This document shows, piece after piece, positions 53,980-63,036 of a stretch of 64,000 bases of DNA. The position numbers were made by a program, and so were the translations under genes. Numbering within the stretch: the stretch's first letter is position 1; every line of letters starts with the position of its first letter. Source of the stretch: Agromyces ramosus. Its GTDB lineage: Bacteria; Actinomycetota; Actinomycetes; Actinomycetales; Microbacteriaceae. The stretch is from contig NZ_JAUSYY010000001.1 of assembly GCF_030817175.1 (NCBI RefSeq), positions 2,356,001 through 2,420,000 on the forward strand, in the 5' to 3' direction. The notes beneath the pieces were generated by a model. It did no database searches, was not told the DNA's origin, and worked only from the letters and a program-made list of their open reading frames with translations.

Positions 53980-55416
53980 ATGTCCGATCAGAGCCGTGCA
54001 GGACTCAGCGCAGACGAGCTGGCTGAGGCGGTGGCGTCGCTCAGTACTCCCGACACGGTGTCCTCGCCGTTCGGCGACCTGCGATTCTTCGACGGGCTGC
54101 CGCTGCCCGAGACGGTCGACGCGGCCTATGACGCGCTCGATCTCATGCGAGGCATCGAGGTGTTCCTGAACGCGGTTCCCGGTGCGTCGCTCGTGGCGTT
54201 CCGCACGGGCCTTCGTGCCGCGGGCGTCACGTCTCCTCGGCAGATCGGCATCACCCAGCCGCGTGCGACGTCGAAGGCGTTGTTCCTCACGCCGAACACG
54301 GAGACGACCTACGGAACGACGATGCTCGACTTGAACGCGTGGGGTCCGACGGTCATCGAGGCGCCGCCGCAGTCGCTCTGCGTGGTCGACGACTTCTGGT
54401 TCCGGTACGTGACCGACATGGGCATCGCCGGACCCGACCGAGGGGCGGGCGGCAAGTACCTCTTCCTCCCGCCCGGCTATGAGGGCGAGGTGCCCGACGG
54501 CTACTTCGTGTACCGGACCCCGACGTTCACGAATTTCGTCGTGCTCCGCGCGCTCGGCGGCGTGACCGCAATGAAGCAGACCCGCATCTACCCGCTCGCA
54601 GAGGCGGAGAACCCCGAACCGAACGAGTTCGTCGACCTCGCCGAACTCTCCTTCAACACGGTGCACGCCAACGACTTCTCGTTCTACGAAGAGGTGGCCG
54701 AACTGGTGCAGGAAGAACCGGCCGAGGCGCTCGACGTCGAGCGCGCCGGACAGCTCGCCGCCATCGGCATCGTGCACGGCCAGCCGTTCGCGCCCGATGC
54801 GCGAGTGAAGGCGATCCTCGAGCAGGCCGCCCCCATCGCCGCGGGCATCGCCCGCGTGATCGCCTACGCGCCACGTGATCCCGATGCGGTCATCTACGGC
54901 TCCTGGCGCACCCCGTTCGTCGGCGGAAGCTACGAGTTCCTGCGCAACGGTGCACGGCTGCTCGACGCTCGTACGCAGTTCCACTACCTCGCCACGGTCA
55001 TCACCCCGGCGATGGCGCACGCCCAGGTCGGTGCGGGCTCGGCCTATGCCTACACGGTGCACGATGCGAACGGCGACCTGCTCGATGGCGCTCGCAGCTA
55101 CCGCCTCCACGTCGACGCCAATCCGCCGGCGAAGAACTTCTGGGCAGTCGACCTGTACGACACCCAGACCCGATCATTGCTGGTCGTCCCGTCGACCCCG
55201 TATCCCGCGCTCGCGAGCAACGACGGCAAGCTCCAGGCCAACGATGACGGCTCGTACGATCTCTACTTCGGGCCGACCGCGCCCGAGGGCAAGGAGTCGA
55301 ACTGGGTCGAGACGATCCCGGGCAAGGCGTGGTTCCAGCTCTTCCGCATCTACGGCCCCCTCGAGCCGTGGTTCGACCAGACCTGGCGGCTCAACGAGTT
55401 CGAGCCGATCGACTGA
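53980..55416 (+). CDS. DUF1254/DUF1214-domain protein
   Basis: 478 residues. DUF1254 region: AYDALDLMRGIEVFLNAVPG, then PNTETTYGTTMLDLNAWGP. DUF1214 region: YLATVITPAMAHAQVGAGSAYA ends in YDTQTRSLLVVPS, and the terminal WFDQTWRLNEFEPID. No signal peptide is visible. The family is widespread and uncharacterised, with a beta-rich fold and occasional links to envelope function. It converges on the small DUF1918 gene. Confidence 0.9.
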   Translation: MSDQSRAGLSADELAEAVASLSTPDTVSSPFGDLRFFDGLPLPETVDAAYDALDLMRGIEVFLNAVPGASLVAFRTGLRAAGVTSPRQIGITQPRATSKALFLTPNTETTYGTTMLDLNAWGPTVIEAPPQSLCVVDDFWFRYVTDMGIAGPDRGAGGKYLFLPPGYEGEVPDGYFVYRTPTFTNFVVLRALGGVTAMKQTRIYPLAEAENPEPNEFVDLAELSFNTVHANDFSFYEEVAELVQEEPAEALDVERAGQLAAIGIVHGQPFAPDARVKAILEQAAPIAAGIARVIAYAPRDPDAVIYGSWRTPFVGGSYEFLRNGARLLDARTQFHYLATVITPAMAHAQVGAGSAYAYTVHDANGDLLDGARSYRLHVDANPPAKNFWAVDLYDTQTRSLLVVPSTPYPALASNDGKLQANDDGSYDLYFGPTAPEGKESNWVETIPGKAWFQLFRIYGPLEPWFDQTWRLNEFEPID

Positions 55417-55436
55417 GGCGCGAGTGCCCTCAGCGC

Positions 55437-55631
55437 TCAGTGCGCCTGGCGCTCATGCTCGAGCTCGCAGTCGGTACCCGGGTAGAGGAGCGTCTCGTGG
55501 CCGTCGTCGAAGCGCACGAAATAGGGCGGGCCGCCCTGCTCGCCCCGTACCTCGAGGATCTCTCCGTGCCGGTCGGCCTGGCCGACCTGCTTGCCATGGA
55601 TGACGAGGCGTTCGCCGACGTTCGCGTGCAT
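55437..55631 (-). CDS. DUF1918-domain small protein
   Basis: 64 residues from ATG 55631 with a GGAGGAGG ribosome site. VGERLVIHGKQVGQADRHGEI, then GPPYFVRFDDGHETLLYPG forms the SH3-like barrel typical of DUF1918. Family role unknown; often stress-induced or nucleic-acid-associated in actinobacteria. It shares a 223-base intergenic region with the divergent carboxypeptidase gene. Confidence 0.9.
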   Translation of the reverse strand: MHANVGERLVIHGKQVGQADRHGEILEVRGEQGGPPYFVRFDDGHETLLYPGTDCELEHERQAH

Positions 55632-55733
55632 CGCGTCCTCCTCCCGCTCGTTCCAGCGTACGCCGGGCGGTCGCGGTGCGGAAGGTGGTGGACGATCGGT
55701 GCGATACGCCTTCCGAAGCGCGGACGTGCGTCC

Positions 55734-55763
55734 TTGACGCCGGTGGAACCGGTTCCGTACGCT
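55734..55763 (+). promoter_or_regulatory. Candidate promoter of the secreted M14 peptidase
   Basis: TTGACG (55734-55739) and TACGCT (55758-55763) with an 18-base spacer, about 92 bases upstream of the start codon. Confidence 0.5.
55745..55756. promoter_or_regulatory. Perfect 12-base palindrome in the promoter spacer
   Basis: GGAACCGGTTCC is fully palindromic with a central CG, the form of many LacI/GalR-family operators, and lies between the -35 and -10 boxes where a repressor would block polymerase. Confidence 0.5.
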
Positions 55764-55779
55764 CCAAAGCACGTCCACG

Positions 55780-55793
55780 GGAAAGCCCATTCC
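55780..55793. promoter_or_regulatory. Second palindrome-like element before the peptidase gene
   Basis: GGAAAGCCCATTCC differs at one base from GGAAAGCGCATTCC at 28482-28495, upstream of the rhamnogalacturonan lyase. In both places it lies just downstream of the -10 box. Confidence 0.35.
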
Positions 55794-55854
55794 AGGCAGT
55801 CTCGCGGACGAGTGCCGTCTACAGCGGCACGTCGATCTCAATGGGGAGTACCAG

Positions 55855-57003
55855 ATGACCACTGTCTCGAAGCCGCCGAATCGCCGCCGTCGCACGACCA
55901 TGCTCGCTGCCGCGGCGGCGTTCGCCGTGGCCGCCCCGCTGGCGGCGAGTGCGCCGGCGCTGGCCGACGCGAATTTCCCGTCGCCGAATGGCAACACCAG
56001 CATCGCGAGCATCGTCACGTACGACGACCTCGTCGCGGAGCTGAACCGCATCGAGAAGACCTCGCGCTTCGGCGTCGACGTCACGACGCTCGCCGAGGTC
56101 GGCACCGAGGTCGCCACGTCCGAGCAGGGCCGCGACCTCTACGTCGCCACGGTCGGCGACGGGCCCGAGGCGGTCTGGCTGCAGGGCCGGATCCACGGGA
56201 ACGAGCCGTACGGCACCGAATCGCTGCTCGCGGTGCTGAAGGAGCTCGGAACGAACGGCTCGCCCGACTGGACCCTATTGCGGGAGACGTACACGTTCCA
56301 CGTCATCCCGATGTACAACCCCGACGGGTCGGAGGCGAACATCCGCCAGACGATCCTGCAGGACGGCACCGAGCGCCGCATCGACCTGAACCGCGACTGG
56401 GGCGCCGGCAAGTTCGTCGCCGCCGAGTCCGAGGCGTTCTACGAGTACTGGACGATGGTCGACCCGGCATTCGCCGTCGACATCCACCACCAGGGGCTCA
56501 AGGCGGAGTACGGCACCGGCGACGACGTGACGCTCTCGCTCGGCATCTCGCTCGCTCCCGGCGGACCCACGCTCCCGGGCATCGAGGGCGGCGCGTACGA
56601 CACGCTGACCCGCCAGATGCACGTGCACGTGTACGACGAGCTCGCCAAGTACGGCAGCATCAACATGGATCGCTACCAGGTGGGCGGCAGCCTCGAGATC
56701 GACATCAAGGGCGGCGTGGTCTCGGCCATGATGCTCGGGTTCGACTACAAGGGCCTCAACCCCGAGGGTCACAGCAACCCGGCGATCTTCTTCGAGACGA
56801 GCGGCAACACGAGCGACGGCAGCCTCGGTCAGAAGGCCCGCGGCAAGTCGATCCACCAGAATGTGCTCGCGCTGACGGAATTGCTGGTGGGCATGGCCAC
56901 CGGTGAAGTGCAGCAGGAGGACGCGGCGCGCTGGGACGAGATCCCGCACGCACCCGTCACCGGGTACCAGACCGACGACGGCGTGATCCCGGCGACTTTC
57001 TGA
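55855..57003 (+). CDS. Secreted M14-family zinc carboxypeptidase
   Basis: 382 residues with an Arg-rich start and signal peptide ending near SAPALA (about residue 38). Zinc ligands: His114 and Glu117 (RIHGNEPYG) and His211 (DIHHQG). Substrate-binding DLNRDWG; the catalytic glutamate is Glu314 in FETSGNT. The length fits a mature M14 catalytic domain without extra modules. It removes C-terminal residues from peptides outside the cell, or trims cell-wall peptides as some relatives do. Two operator-like palindromes in its promoter suggest regulated expression. Confidence 0.92.
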   Translation: MTTVSKPPNRRRRTTMLAAAAAFAVAAPLAASAPALADANFPSPNGNTSIASIVTYDDLVAELNRIEKTSRFGVDVTTLAEVGTEVATSEQGRDLYVATVGDGPEAVWLQGRIHGNEPYGTESLLAVLKELGTNGSPDWTLLRETYTFHVIPMYNPDGSEANIRQTILQDGTERRIDLNRDWGAGKFVAAESEAFYEYWTMVDPAFAVDIHHQGLKAEYGTGDDVTLSLGISLAPGGPTLPGIEGGAYDTLTRQMHVHVYDELAKYGSINMDRYQVGGSLEIDIKGGVVSAMMLGFDYKGLNPEGHSNPAIFFETSGNTSDGSLGQKARGKSIHQNVLALTELLVGMATGEVQQEDAARWDEIPHAPVTGYQTDDGVIPATF

Positions 57004-57024
57004 CGCCGGTCACCGCGAGTCACG

Positions 57025-57068
57025 AGCGGCGGCAGGTCCCCGGTTCGCCGGGTGCGCCTGCCGCCGCT
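57025..57068 (+). terminator. Strong nested hairpin terminator after the peptidase gene
   Basis: A perfect 12-base-pair stem (57025-57036 with 57057-57068) encloses a smaller CCCGG-TTCG-CCGGG hairpin with a stable UUCG tetraloop. It starts 22 bases after the stop codon. Confidence 0.75.
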
Positions 57069-57104
57069 TCGCGCGCGCCCCTTCCGGCCGCCGCGCGCCG
57101 CGGC

Positions 57105-57136
57105 TAGGGTGGCGGGAGTGGGTCAAGCGTCCCACT
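57105..57136 (+). promoter_or_regulatory. Candidate -10 box and operator upstream of the beta-glucosidase
   Basis: TAGGGT (57105-57110) is a -10-like element; no good -35 box is seen. The inverted repeat AGTGGG (57117-57122)/CCCACT (57131-57136) lies just downstream, where a repressor could act. Confidence 0.35.
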
Positions 57137-57194
57137 CAGTGCCCCCGGGCGCCGGCGGCATCCGACCGCCGACCGATGAACAGCGAGGTTCACG

Positions 57195-58574
57195 ATGGAT
57201 GACGCCACCACTGCCGATCGCCCCGCCTTCCCGCCCGGCTTCCGGTGGGGCGCCGCGACCGCCGCCTTCCAGATCGAGGGATCGACGGATGCCGATGGCC
57301 GAGGCCCCTCCGTCTGGGATGTCTTCTCGCACACACCCGGCCGGGTCCTCGAGGGCGCGAACGCCGACGTCGCCGCCGACAGCTACCGCCGATACCGAGA
57401 CGATGTCGCCCTGCTCGGCGAGCTCGGCGCCACCGACTACCGCTTCTCGATCTCGTGGAGCCGCGTGCAGCCGGGCGGTACGGGCCCGGCCAACGAGCCC
57501 GGACTCGACTACTACGAGCGCGTCGTCGATGCACTTCTCGACGCGGGCATCGCCCCGCTGCCGACGCTCTTCCACTGGGACCTGCCGCAGCCGCTCGAAG
57601 AGGCCGGCGGCTGGCTCGCCCGTGACACCGCGACCCGCTTCGGCGACTTCGTCGAGCTCGTGCTCGCCCGCCTCGGCGACCGCGTGCCTCGGTGGATCAC
57701 CCTGAACGAGCCGTCGATGATGACGCTGCAGGGCTACGCGCTCGGCACGCAGGCGCCCGGGCACGCGCTCATGCTCGGCGCGCTGCCCACGGCGCACCAC
57801 CAGCTGCTCGCGCACGGGCTCGCCGTCGCGGCGATCCGCGCTGCCGGCGAGGCCGAGGTCGGCATCACGAACAACCACACCCTGGTGGTGCCGGCGACGG
57901 ATGCCCCGGCCGACGTGGCGGCCGCGGGCGCCTTCGACGCGGTGGTCAACCGCGTCTTCGCCGGCCCCGTGCTCACGGGCGCCTACCCGGACCTCAGCGG
58001 ATTCGGCCTCGACACCTTCCCGGGGCTGCAGCACGGGGACCTCGACGTGATCGGTGCGCCGCTCGACTTCTACGGGGTGAACTTCTACAACCCGACGCGC
58101 GTGGCCGCGGCATCCGCCGGATCGGTGTTCGCGGCGGCCGGGCTGCCGTTCGAGCCGGTCGACTTCGACGACGTGCCCGTGACGGGCTTCGGCTGGCCGA
58201 TCGTGCCGGCCGCGTTCACCGACGTGCTCGTCGCCCTGCAAGACGACTACGGCGACCGGCTCCCGCCGATCGTCATCACCGAGAACGGCGCCTCGTTCCC
58301 CGACGAGGTCGTCGGGGGCCGCGTGCACGACGTCCGCCGCATCGCCTATTTCGACGCGCACATCGGCGCCGTGCGCCGCGCGATCGAGCTCGGCGTCGAC
58401 GTGCACGGCTACCTCGCCTGGTCGCTCATCGACAACTTCGAGTGGGCCGAGGGCTACACGCAGCGGTTCGGGCTCGTGCACGTCGACTTCGAGACCGGCG
58501 TGCGCACACCGAAGGACTCGTTCACTTGGTACCGCGAACTCATCGCGCGGGAGCGCGCCGCGCACCCCCGCTGA
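57195..58574 (+). CDS. GH1 family beta-glucosidase
   Basis: 459 residues. GH1 signatures: FPPGFRWGAATAAFQIEGS at the N-terminus, acid/base Glu172 in TLNEPSM, nucleophile Glu363 in VITENGASF, and DNFEWAEGYTQRFGLVHVD at the aglycone site. No signal peptide, so it splits imported beta-glycosides such as cellobiose in the cytoplasm. No sugar ABC transporter or LacI regulator is adjacent. Confidence 0.95.
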   Translation: MDDATTADRPAFPPGFRWGAATAAFQIEGSTDADGRGPSVWDVFSHTPGRVLEGANADVAADSYRRYRDDVALLGELGATDYRFSISWSRVQPGGTGPANEPGLDYYERVVDALLDAGIAPLPTLFHWDLPQPLEEAGGWLARDTATRFGDFVELVLARLGDRVPRWITLNEPSMMTLQGYALGTQAPGHALMLGALPTAHHQLLAHGLAVAAIRAAGEAEVGITNNHTLVVPATDAPADVAAAGAFDAVVNRVFAGPVLTGAYPDLSGFGLDTFPGLQHGDLDVIGAPLDFYGVNFYNPTRVAAASAGSVFAAAGLPFEPVDFDDVPVTGFGWPIVPAAFTDVLVALQDDYGDRLPPIVITENGASFPDEVVGGRVHDVRRIAYFDAHIGAVRRAIELGVDVHGYLAWSLIDNFEWAEGYTQRFGLVHVDFETGVRTPKDSFTWYRELIARERAAHPR

Positions 58575-58579
58575 GCGCG

Positions 58580-60127
58580 TCAGCTGACGGCGAGCAGCGC
58601 CGCCCACAGGTCGGCGCGCGCGTGGAACCCCGAGAGGTCGCGTCCGAGCAGCCGTTCGGCAAGCGCGATACGGCTGCGCACCGTGTGCCGGTGCACCCCG
58701 AGGGCGTGCGCGGTGGCGTCGAACTGTCCGCCGTGCTCGAGCCACGTGCGCGCCGTCGTGAGCAGCGCCGTGCCGTTCGCCTCGTCGTGCTCGCTGAGCG
58801 GGGCGAGGGTGGCGAGCGCCACGGCCCGGGCGTCGGTTCGGGCGAGGAAGGCGAGCACCCCCTGCCGGCTGATCTCGTCGAAGGCGACGACGCCCGCGCC
58901 GGATTCGCGAGCACGTTCGACCGCGCGCAGCGCCTGTTCGTGGGCGAGCGCGATGCCGCCGGGGCCGACCGGGTCGGACACGCCGACCGGGAGCTCGAAC
59001 TCGGTCGCGAGCTCCTCGGCGAGCCCCGTGTCGGCCTCCTCGAGGAGGAGCACGAGCTGCTCGTCGTCGCGGCCGAAGAAGAGCCGGCCGCCGCGCTCGG
59101 CGACCCGCACCTCGAGCAGCTCGGTGAGGCGATCGACGTGCAACGCCGGGGCATCCGTCACCGCGACCCGCACCGGCGTCGCTGGGAGCGGACCCCACAT
59201 CTCGGTGGCGACCCGTTCGGCGAGCGCGGTGTCGCCGGCGAGGATGCCGCGGAGGAGCCCCGACCGCAGGTGACCCCGCGCGCGGTCGAGGTCGCGGTTC
59301 TGCTCGAGCGCGAGCCCTGCGAGCGCGATCACCGAGGTGACGACCTCGCGGCCGGCCTGGTCGAGCTCGGCGGAGTCGCCGATCGCGAGCACACCGCGCA
59401 GCGCCCCGCCACTGCCGAGGGTCTGCAGTGTCATGCGCTGCGGCGCGCTCGTCGACTCGCCCGCGAGCAACGTGCGGCTCGCGCGCTGGCCGCGCCGCAG
59501 CATCGACCGCGCCTCACCCACCACCTCGCCGAGCGCGGGCTGGCCGAGCGCACCGGCGGGCGCCTCCCGGTCGAGCGAACCCGTGGCGTCGATGAGGCCG
59601 ACCCAGGCGCCGATGCGGTGCGAGAGCTCGGCGAGGGTCGCCGAGAGTCCGTCGGGCCGAAGTGCGGCGAGCGAGATCGACCGCTGCGCCGCGAGCGCCC
59701 ACGTGTGGCGGGCGTACGCGTCTTCGGCGATGAGGTCGGCCACCGTGCGGGCGATAGCGATGAACGGCACGCGGTATGGCACCTCGAAGAGCGGCAGCCC
59801 CTGGACCGTGCACGCCTCGACGAGCGCCTCAGGGGTGCCGGCGCGGATCACCTCGGTGCCGAATCCCAGTGCGGCGACCCCACGCTCGCGAAGGCGCGCC
59901 ACGTAATCGGCCGCGAAGCCCGGGTCGTCGGCACCGTCACCGAACTGCGTGCCGGTCGTGAGCAGCACGTGCCCGGCATCGAGGAACGGGGTCGGGTCGG
60001 CGAGGTCGGAGCTGTGCGCCCACGACACCTGCGTGGCGAGCGCCACGGCCGGCAGGCTCGCCGACGGGTTCCGCAGCGTGAGGGCGAGGTCTGAGCGGGC
60101 GAGCAGGGTCTGCACGGTCGGCTGCAC
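58580..60127 (-). CDS. PucR-family transcriptional regulator of the gab genes
   Basis: 515 residues from GTG 60127 with GGGAG five bases upstream; GTG 60115 is an alternative. N-terminal PucR ligand-sensing domain (TVQTLLARSDLALTLRN, DAGHVLLTTGTQF), a central GGDEF-like CdaR region, and a C-terminal PucR helix-turn-helix (WLEHGGQFDATAHALGVHRHTVRSRI). Such proteins usually activate neighbouring amino-acid or purine catabolic genes on sensing the substrate. It is divergent from gabT, so GABA-responsive control of gabT-gdh-gabD is likely. Confidence 0.9.
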   Translation of the reverse strand: MQPTVQTLLARSDLALTLRNPSASLPAVALATQVSWAHSSDLADPTPFLDAGHVLLTTGTQFGDGADDPGFAADYVARLRERGVAALGFGTEVIRAGTPEALVEACTVQGLPLFEVPYRVPFIAIARTVADLIAEDAYARHTWALAAQRSISLAALRPDGLSATLAELSHRIGAWVGLIDATGSLDREAPAGALGQPALGEVVGEARSMLRRGQRASRTLLAGESTSAPQRMTLQTLGSGGALRGVLAIGDSAELDQAGREVVTSVIALAGLALEQNRDLDRARGHLRSGLLRGILAGDTALAERVATEMWGPLPATPVRVAVTDAPALHVDRLTELLEVRVAERGGRLFFGRDDEQLVLLLEEADTGLAEELATEFELPVGVSDPVGPGGIALAHEQALRAVERARESGAGVVAFDEISRQGVLAFLARTDARAVALATLAPLSEHDEANGTALLTTARTWLEHGGQFDATAHALGVHRHTVRSRIALAERLLGRDLSGFHARADLWAALLAVS

Positions 60128-60173
60128 GGTGGCTCCCGGAATGGTTCGAGGCGACGGATGCCGCCGCACGGCG

Positions 60174-60210
60174 GTGTACGTGGTGTCCAACAAGCTGCCA
60201 CCGAGTGTAC
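60174..60210. promoter_or_regulatory. Paired GTGTAC sites between the PucR regulator and gabT
   Basis: GTGTAC at 60174-60179 and again at 60205-60210, the latter extended to the palindrome GTGTACAC (60205-60212). The 31-base separation is close to three helical turns. The gabT -10-like TAGCAT (60245-60250) has no recognisable -35, as expected for an activated promoter. Confidence 0.4.
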
Positions 60211-60292
60211 ACGGGGGCGCTGGGGGCATCCGTCGAGGCCGACCTAGCATTGGCGGCATCCGCCACCGCCGTCACCTCGCATCGGAGCAGCC

Positions 60293-61651
60293 ATGACCCT
60301 CGTCGACACCCAGGTCACCGTCACCGGAGGACCGGCGCTCGCCCAGGAGCGCCGCCTCGTCACCGCCATCCCGGGCCCGCGTTCCCAGGAGCTCATGGCA
60401 CGCAAGGCCGACGCGGTCGCCGCCGGCGTGGGCACCACCATTCCCGTCGCGGTGGTCGCGGCGGGCGGTGGGGTCATCGTCGACGCCGACGGCAACTCGC
60501 TCATCGACCTCGGCTCGGGCATCGCGGTCACCGGAGTCGGCAACGCCAACCCGCGTGTCGTCGAGGCCGTGACCGCGCAGCTCAACGCCTTCACGCACAC
60601 GTGCTTCACCGTCGCACCGTACGACTCGTACGTCGACGTCGCCGAGGCGCTGAACCGCCTGACGCCGGGCGATCACGTGAAGCGCTCGGCCCTCTTCAAC
60701 TCCGGCGCCGAGGCCGTCGAGAACGCCGTGAAGATCGCCCGCCACTTCACGAAGAAGCAGGCGGTCGTCGCCTTCGACCACGCCTACCACGGCCGCACGA
60801 ACCTCACGATGGGCCTCACCGCGAAGAACATCCCGTACAAGAGCGGGTTCGGGCCGTTCGCCTCCGAGGTGTACCGCGCGCCGCTCTCGTACCCGTTCCG
60901 CGACGGCGGCCTGTCGGGCGCCGAGGCCGCGGCCCGCGCCATCACGCAGATCGAGAAGCAGGTCGGCGCCGAGAACCTCGCCGCCGTCATCATCGAGCCC
61001 ATCCAGGGCGAGGGCGGCTTCATCGTGCCCGCCCCCGGCTTCCTCCCCGCGATCGTCGACTGGTGCCGCGCCAACGGCGTCGTGTTCATCGCCGACGAGG
61101 TGCAGACCGGCTTCGGCCGCACGGGTGCCTGGTTCGCGAGCGAGCACGACGGCATCGTGCCCGACCTCGTCGTCACCGCGAAGGGCATCGCCGGCGGCCT
61201 GCCGCTCTCGGCCGTCACCGGCCGCGCCGACATCATGGACTCCGCGATGCCCGGCGGCCTCGGCGGCACCTACGGCGGCAACCCGCTCGCGTGCGTCGCC
61301 GCGCTCGCCGCGATCGAGGCCTACGAGCAGGACGGCCTCATCGAGCGCGCCCGCGAGATCGGCGCCGTGCTCATCGGCCGGCTGAACGCCCTGCGCACCG
61401 TCGACCCCCGCATCGGCGATGTCCGCGGCCGCGGCGCGATGGTGGCGATCGAGCTCGTCGACCCCGACACCGGGGCGCCCGACGCGGCGCTCACCTCGGC
61501 GGTCGCGAAGCACGCCCACGCGAGCGGCGTGCTCGTGCTCACGTGCGGCACGTACGGCAACGTGATCCGCTTCCTGCCCCCGCTCACCATCACCGATGAA
61601 CTGCTCGTCGACGGCCTCTCGGTCGTCGCGGAAGGACTGAAGAACGCATGA
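60293..61651 (+). CDS. gabT: 4-aminobutyrate--2-oxoglutarate aminotransferase
   Basis: 452 residues. Class III aminotransferase marks: SLIDLGSGIAVTGVGNANP, HTCFTVAPYDSY, ALFNSGAEAVENAVKIAR, FDHAYHGRTNLTMGLT, FIADEVQTGFGRTG and the PLP lysine Lys297 (TAKGIAGGLPLSA). It converts GABA and 2-oxoglutarate to succinate semialdehyde and glutamate. First gene of the gab unit; its stop overlaps the dehydrogenase start by ATGA. Confidence 0.95.
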   Translation: MTLVDTQVTVTGGPALAQERRLVTAIPGPRSQELMARKADAVAAGVGTTIPVAVVAAGGGVIVDADGNSLIDLGSGIAVTGVGNANPRVVEAVTAQLNAFTHTCFTVAPYDSYVDVAEALNRLTPGDHVKRSALFNSGAEAVENAVKIARHFTKKQAVVAFDHAYHGRTNLTMGLTAKNIPYKSGFGPFASEVYRAPLSYPFRDGGLSGAEAAARAITQIEKQVGAENLAAVIIEPIQGEGGFIVPAPGFLPAIVDWCRANGVVFIADEVQTGFGRTGAWFASEHDGIVPDLVVTAKGIAGGLPLSAVTGRADIMDSAMPGGLGGTYGGNPLACVAALAAIEAYEQDGLIERAREIGAVLIGRLNALRTVDPRIGDVRGRGAMVAIELVDPDTGAPDAALTSAVAKHAHASGVLVLTCGTYGNVIRFLPPLTITDELLVDGLSVVAEGLKNA

Positions 61652-62955
61652 CCGACCTCTTGGCGGCGACGACGATGTCGACCGCACCGGATGCCGCAGC
61701 ATCCGTCGACCACGTCGCCACGCCGCTCACCGACGCGCGCTCGCAGCTCGCCGAGGCGATCTCGCTGCTCGGCCTCAGCGACGGCCTGCACCAGATGCTC
61801 GCGACCCCGCGCCGCGAGCTCAGCGTCGCCGTGCCGCTGCGCATGGACTCGGGCGAGAGCCGCCTGTACCTCGGCTACCGCGTGCAGCACAACTTCTCAC
61901 GGGGCCCCGCCAAGGGCGGCCTGCGCTACGCGCCGAACGTCAACATCGACGAAGTGCGGGCCCTCGCGATGTGGATGACCTGGAAGTGCGCCCTCCTCGA
62001 CGTGCCCTACGGCGGCGCCAAGGGCGGCATCGCGATCGACCCGCGTGAGCACTCCATGGCCGAGCTCGAGCGCGTGACCCGACGGTACACGAGCGAGATC
62101 CTCCCGATCATCGGCCCCGAGCGCGACATCCCCGCGCCCGACATCGGCACCGACGAGCAGACAATGGCCTGGATCATGGACACCTACTCGGTGAACAGCG
62201 GCTACACCGTGCCCGGCATCGTGACGGGCAAGCCCATCGCGCTCGGCGGCTCGCTCGGGCGCGCCAGTGCCACGAGCCGTGGCGTCACGCATATCGCGCT
62301 CGCCGCGCTGCGGCACGTGGGCCTCGATCCGGCGCGATCGACGGCGGCCGTGCAGGGCTTCGGAAAGGTCGGTGCGGATGCCGCGCGGTTCCTCTCCGAA
62401 GCGGGCGTGCGGGTGACCGCGATCAGCGACCAGTACGGGGCGGTCTCGAACGACGGCGGCCTCGACATCGGGGCGCTCTCCGACCACGTGCGGGCGACCG
62501 GCTCCGTCATCGGCTTCGCCGGGGCAGAGCCGCTCGACGGCGCCGACCTGCTCACGCACGACGTCGACCTCCTCGTGCCCGCCGCCGTCGAGGGCGTGCT
62601 CCACGACGGCAACGCGACCGAGGTGCGCGCGAGCGTCATCGTCGAGGGCGCGAACGGCCCAACGACTCCGGCCGCCGACCGCATCCTGCGCGAGCGCGGC
62701 ATTCTCGTCGTCCCCGACATCCTCGCCAACGCGGGCGGCGTCATCGTCTCCTACTTCGAGTGGGTGCAGGCCAACCAGGCGTACTGGTGGCGTGCCGACG
62801 AGGTGGAGTCCAGACTGGAGGAGCGGATGCTCAGCGCGTGGAAGCACGTGCTCGGCTACGCCGACGCGCGGGGGCTCTCGCTCCGCACGGCGGCCACGGC
62901 GCTCGCCGTCGAGCGGGTCGCGGAGGCACACCGCCTGCGTGGCCTCTATCCCTGA
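61648..62955 (+). CDS. Glu/Leu/Phe/Val dehydrogenase family protein (probable glutamate dehydrogenase)
   Basis: 435 residues starting at an ATGA overlap with gabT. Substrate site GGLRYAP and catalytic Lys125 in YGGAKGGI; ERDIPAPDIGTDEQTMAWIMDTY; NAD-binding GFGKVGADAARF; EGANGPTTPAAD. Length and sequence fit NAD-type hexameric glutamate dehydrogenases. Sitting between gabT and gabD it would turn the glutamate made by GabT back into 2-oxoglutarate plus ammonia, letting GABA serve as a nitrogen source. Confidence 0.92.
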   Translation: MTDLLAATTMSTAPDAAASVDHVATPLTDARSQLAEAISLLGLSDGLHQMLATPRRELSVAVPLRMDSGESRLYLGYRVQHNFSRGPAKGGLRYAPNVNIDEVRALAMWMTWKCALLDVPYGGAKGGIAIDPREHSMAELERVTRRYTSEILPIIGPERDIPAPDIGTDEQTMAWIMDTYSVNSGYTVPGIVTGKPIALGGSLGRASATSRGVTHIALAALRHVGLDPARSTAAVQGFGKVGADAARFLSEAGVRVTAISDQYGAVSNDGGLDIGALSDHVRATGSVIGFAGAEPLDGADLLTHDVDLLVPAAVEGVLHDGNATEVRASVIVEGANGPTTPAADRILRERGILVVPDILANAGGVIVSYFEWVQANQAYWWRADEVESRLEERMLSAWKHVLGYADARGLSLRTAATALAVERVAEAHRLRGLYP

Positions 62956-63036
62956 CATCCATGCCGAGTCGCCCGAATCCGATCGAAGTCGGACGACTCG
63001 TGACGACCCACGAACACCAGTGAACGGAACGGACGC

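Noticed and set aside
51793..55110. A 1,105-codon minus-strand frame
   Set aside because: It spans antisense to several well-supported plus-strand genes and overlaps the SGNH hydrolase gene in another frame. Low-complexity product.
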